A stretch of 64,000 nucleotides of DNA from Buttiauxella noackiae ATCC 51607. Lineage in GTDB: Bacteria > Pseudomonadota > Gammaproteobacteria > Enterobacterales > Enterobacteriaceae. The stretch spans positions 84,515-148,514 of the forward strand of contig NZ_LXEO01000068.1 in NCBI RefSeq assembly GCF_001654865.1, written 5' to 3'. This document shows, piece by piece, positions 62,186 through 64,000 of this stretch (position 1 is the first letter of the stretch; every line of letters begins with the position of its first letter). The notes under the pieces are model-generated. The model was not told the DNA's origin and made no database searches. It saw only the letters and a list, made by a program, of their open reading frames with translations. The position numbers were made by a program, and so were the translations under genes.

Positions 62186-63209
62186 AACCCAGCACCTCTA
62201 CTTTTACATGTTGCTGCTGCAAATAGGCGATAGCAGCGTCCATATCCTGATGTTCTCCATGCAATTCGCACAGCATGATGCCGAATTTCACGCCACCGGC
62301 GTAATCCATCTGCGCACTGATGATATTGCTATTCACATTAAAGCGGCGTGCAGTTTCGGAAAGTAACGGTGCATCAACAGATTGGCCAGTAAACTCCAGG
62401 CGAAGCAGCGGAACGGTAGTTTCGCTTTTATCTGTGCTTAAGCGCTGCGCGTAATCTTCAGGAATATCCAGATGCAGAGTGGATTGAATAAACTGTTGTG
62501 CGAGTGGGGTCTTCGGATGAGAGAACACTTCGCTCACGGTATCTTGTTCGATTAACTCACCGTCACTAATTACCGCAACACAATCACAGATGCGTTTTAC
62601 GACATCCATTTCATGGGTAATTAATAGAATAGTCAGACCAAGGCGGCGGTTAATATCTTTCAGTAGTTCGAGAATCGAACGCGTTGTTGCTGGGTCGAGT
62701 GCGCTGGTGGCCTCATCACACAGCAACACTTTTGGATTGCTGGCCAGTGCGCGAGCAATAGCGACACGCTGTTTTTGCCCGCCAGAAAGATTGGCAGGGT
62801 AAGCATCATGCTTTTCACTCAGGCCGACCAAATCAAGTAGCTCGAAAACTCGACGCTTAACTTCTTCGCGCGGAGTATTGTCCAACTCTAAAGGCAATGC
62901 GACGTTGCCATAAACAGTGCGGGATGAGAGCAAATTAAAATGTTGGAAAATCATGCCAATCTGACGGCGTGCTTTAGTAAGTTGGCCTTCAGAAAGCGTT
63001 GTCAGTTCCTGGCCATCGACCAGTACTGAACCCTCAGTTGGGCGCTCAAGTAGATTTACACAGCGGATAAGAGTGCTCTTCCCAGCACCGGATGCGCCGA
63101 TAACGCCATAAATTTGCCCAGCAGGAACATGCAGGCTGACGTTATTCAACGCCTGTATGCTGCGATTCCCTTGTTGGAACACTTTGGTGATATTCGAAAG
63201 TTTAATCAT
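62178..63209 (-). CDS. metN: D/L-methionine ABC transporter ATP-binding protein MetN
   Basis: ATPase of the methionine importer. 343 aa as in E. coli. Walker [10 protein letters not shown], signature LSGGQKQR, Walker B LLCDEATS and switch His in LLITHEM. The C-terminal NIL (ACT-like) domain, about residues 265–343, binds methionine and blocks transport when internal methionine is high. First gene of the operon, behind MetJ boxes. Confidence 0.97.
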   Translation of the reverse strand: MIKLSNITKVFQQGNRSIQALNNVSLHVPAGQIYGVIGASGAGKSTLIRCVNLLERPTEGSVLVDGQELTTLSEGQLTKARRQIGMIFQHFNLLSSRTVYGNVALPLELDNTPREEVKRRVFELLDLVGLSEKHDAYPANLSGGQKQRVAIARALASNPKVLLCDEATSALDPATTRSILELLKDINRRLGLTILLITHEMDVVKRICDCVAVISDGELIEQDTVSEVFSHPKTPLAQQFIQSTLHLDIPEDYAQRLSTDKSETTVPLLRLEFTGQSVDAPLLSETARRFNVNSNIISAQMDYAGGVKFGIMLCELHGEHQDMDAAIAYLQQQHVKVEVLGYV

Positions 63210-63286
63210 TAGGTTATTTATTATCGTATGAGTGTAAGCCGTGGCATTTTCTGCTGCCGATAACGGGCGATGACCGATATCAATAT

Positions 63287-63310
63287 GGATGTTAAGGCAT
63301 CCAGACGTCT
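63287..63310 (-). promoter_or_regulatory. MetJ operator (met boxes) upstream of metN
   Basis: Three adjacent eight-base units, the rightmost a perfect AGACGTCT consensus (63303–63310) and two weaker ones (GGATGTTA, AGGCATCC). Methionine repression of metNIQ by MetJ is known in E. coli with the same arrangement. The site is about 80 bases before metN and 90 before divergent gmhB. Confidence 0.85.
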
Positions 63311-63399
63311 AAATCAATCCGCGAATGATTGTCTATTCTCGCCCGGATAAGAAATCATGCGATACTACGGCTAATAATCCCAGTTTCAGGAGTTTCCAA

Positions 63400-63966
63400 G
63401 TGGCACAGTCTGTTCCCGCTATTTTTCTCGATCGTGATGGCACCATTAATGTTGATCATGGCTATGTCCATGAAGTTGATCAGTTCGAGTTCATTGATGG
63501 TGTGATTGACGCAATGCGTGAGTTAAAAGCAATGGGCTATGCATTGGTTCTTGTCACCAACCAATCAGGCATCGCCCGTGGCATGTTTACGGAAGGTGAT
63601 TTTGAAAATCTGACGGAATGGATGGACTGGTCTTTAGCAGACCGTGGTGTTGATCTTGATGGTATCTATTACTGCCCACATCACCCTGAGGCTATAGTAG
63701 AAGAGTTTCGACAAACCTGTGATTGCCGTAAACCGCAGCCGGGCATGTTGCTCTCAGCTCAAGAGTTCCTTCACATAGATATGGCTTCTTCATATATGGT
63801 TGGTGACAAATTGGAAGACATGCAGGCGGCATCAGCTGCTCAAGTAGGGACAAAAGTATTGGTTCGCACTGGCAAGCCAGTCACTGAACAAAGTGAAGCT
63901 GCGGCTGATTTTGTCATTAATAGCCTAGCGGATCTGCCAAAAGCGATAAAATCGCGCCAAAAATAG
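63400..63966 (+). CDS. gmhB: D-glycero-beta-D-manno-heptose 1,7-bisphosphate 7-phosphatase
   Basis: GmhB removes the 7-phosphate from heptose bisphosphate in ADP-heptose synthesis for the LPS inner core. It is a HAD phosphatase with FLDRDGTIN (nucleophile Asp and acid Asp) near the N-terminus and the zinc motif CPHHP…CDCRK. 188 aa from the GTG at 63400, preceded by AGGAG; E. coli 191. In E. coli an rRNA operon follows; the last 34 bases here do not show one. Confidence 0.95.
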   Translation: MAQSVPAIFLDRDGTINVDHGYVHEVDQFEFIDGVIDAMRELKAMGYALVLVTNQSGIARGMFTEGDFENLTEWMDWSLADRGVDLDGIYYCPHHPEAIVEEFRQTCDCRKPQPGMLLSAQEFLHIDMASSYMVGDKLEDMQAASAAQVGTKVLVRTGKPVTEQSEAAADFVINSLADLPKAIKSRQK

Positions 63967-64000
63967 GCACAATGCTTAAAAAGTGTGCGGTTGGTAATTA

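Noticed and set aside
63967..64000. Start of an rRNA operon after gmhB, as in E. coli
   Set aside because: Only 34 bases remain and none shows an rRNA promoter or 16S sequence.

Overview
The window is ordinary enterobacterial chromosome. Its gene order follows the folK–gmhB stretch of Escherichia coli K-12 almost gene for gene, and most proteins have the same length as their E. coli counterparts. It is not E. coli itself: sequences diverge throughout, FhuA has a different surface loop, yaeI and yaeF are missing, and a c-type cytochrome gene sits between tilS and rof. ERIC and REP repeats also point to Enterobacteriaceae. I would guess a relative such as Buttiauxella or Kluyvera, with low confidence. 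No rRNA, tRNA, prophage, insertion sequence or CRISPR array is visible.

Layout. 1–7 kb: folK (only its start is inside the window), pcnB, gluQ, dksA, sfsA and thpR on the minus strand, then hrpB on the plus strand. 7–16 kb: mrcB (PBP1B) and the Fur-type ferrichrome operon fhuACDB. 16–21 kb: hemL (-), clcA and erpA (+), then mtn-btuF-yadS (-). 21–26 kb: dgt, degP and cdaR (+), then yaeH (-). 26–31 kb: dapD, glnD and map (-). 31–50.6 kb: a long plus-strand run for translation and envelope construction: rpsB, tsf, pyrH, frr, dxr, ispU, cdsA, rseP, bamA, skp, lpxD, fabZ, lpxA, lpxB, rnhB, dnaE, accA. 50.9–55.2 kb: ldcC, yaeR, tilS and the extra cytochrome c gene. 55.2–57.6 kb: rof/yaeP (-), then yaeQ, arfB and nlpE (+). 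57.6–63.2 kb: proS, trmO, rcsF and metQ-I-N (-). 63.4–64 kb: gmhB (+).

How the genes work together. The central run joins undecaprenyl phosphate supply (dxr, ispU), phospholipid and lipid A synthesis (cdsA, lpxD, fabZ, lpxA, lpxB, accA), outer-membrane protein assembly (bamA, skp) and the sigma-E protease (rseP). DegP, NlpE and RcsF, which act in envelope stress, lie on either side of it. Translation genes cluster at rpsB-tsf-frr, with proS, tilS, trmO and arfB further on.

The least routine observations are: the 103-aa periplasmic cytochrome c that overlaps tilS by 4 nt; a compact promoter, stem-loop and terminator unit between dxr and ispU that looks like a small RNA or an attenuator; an AUU start codon for pcnB; several strong intercistronic RNA hairpins; and three ERIC-type and two REP-type repeat sites. 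No large undescribed system was found.
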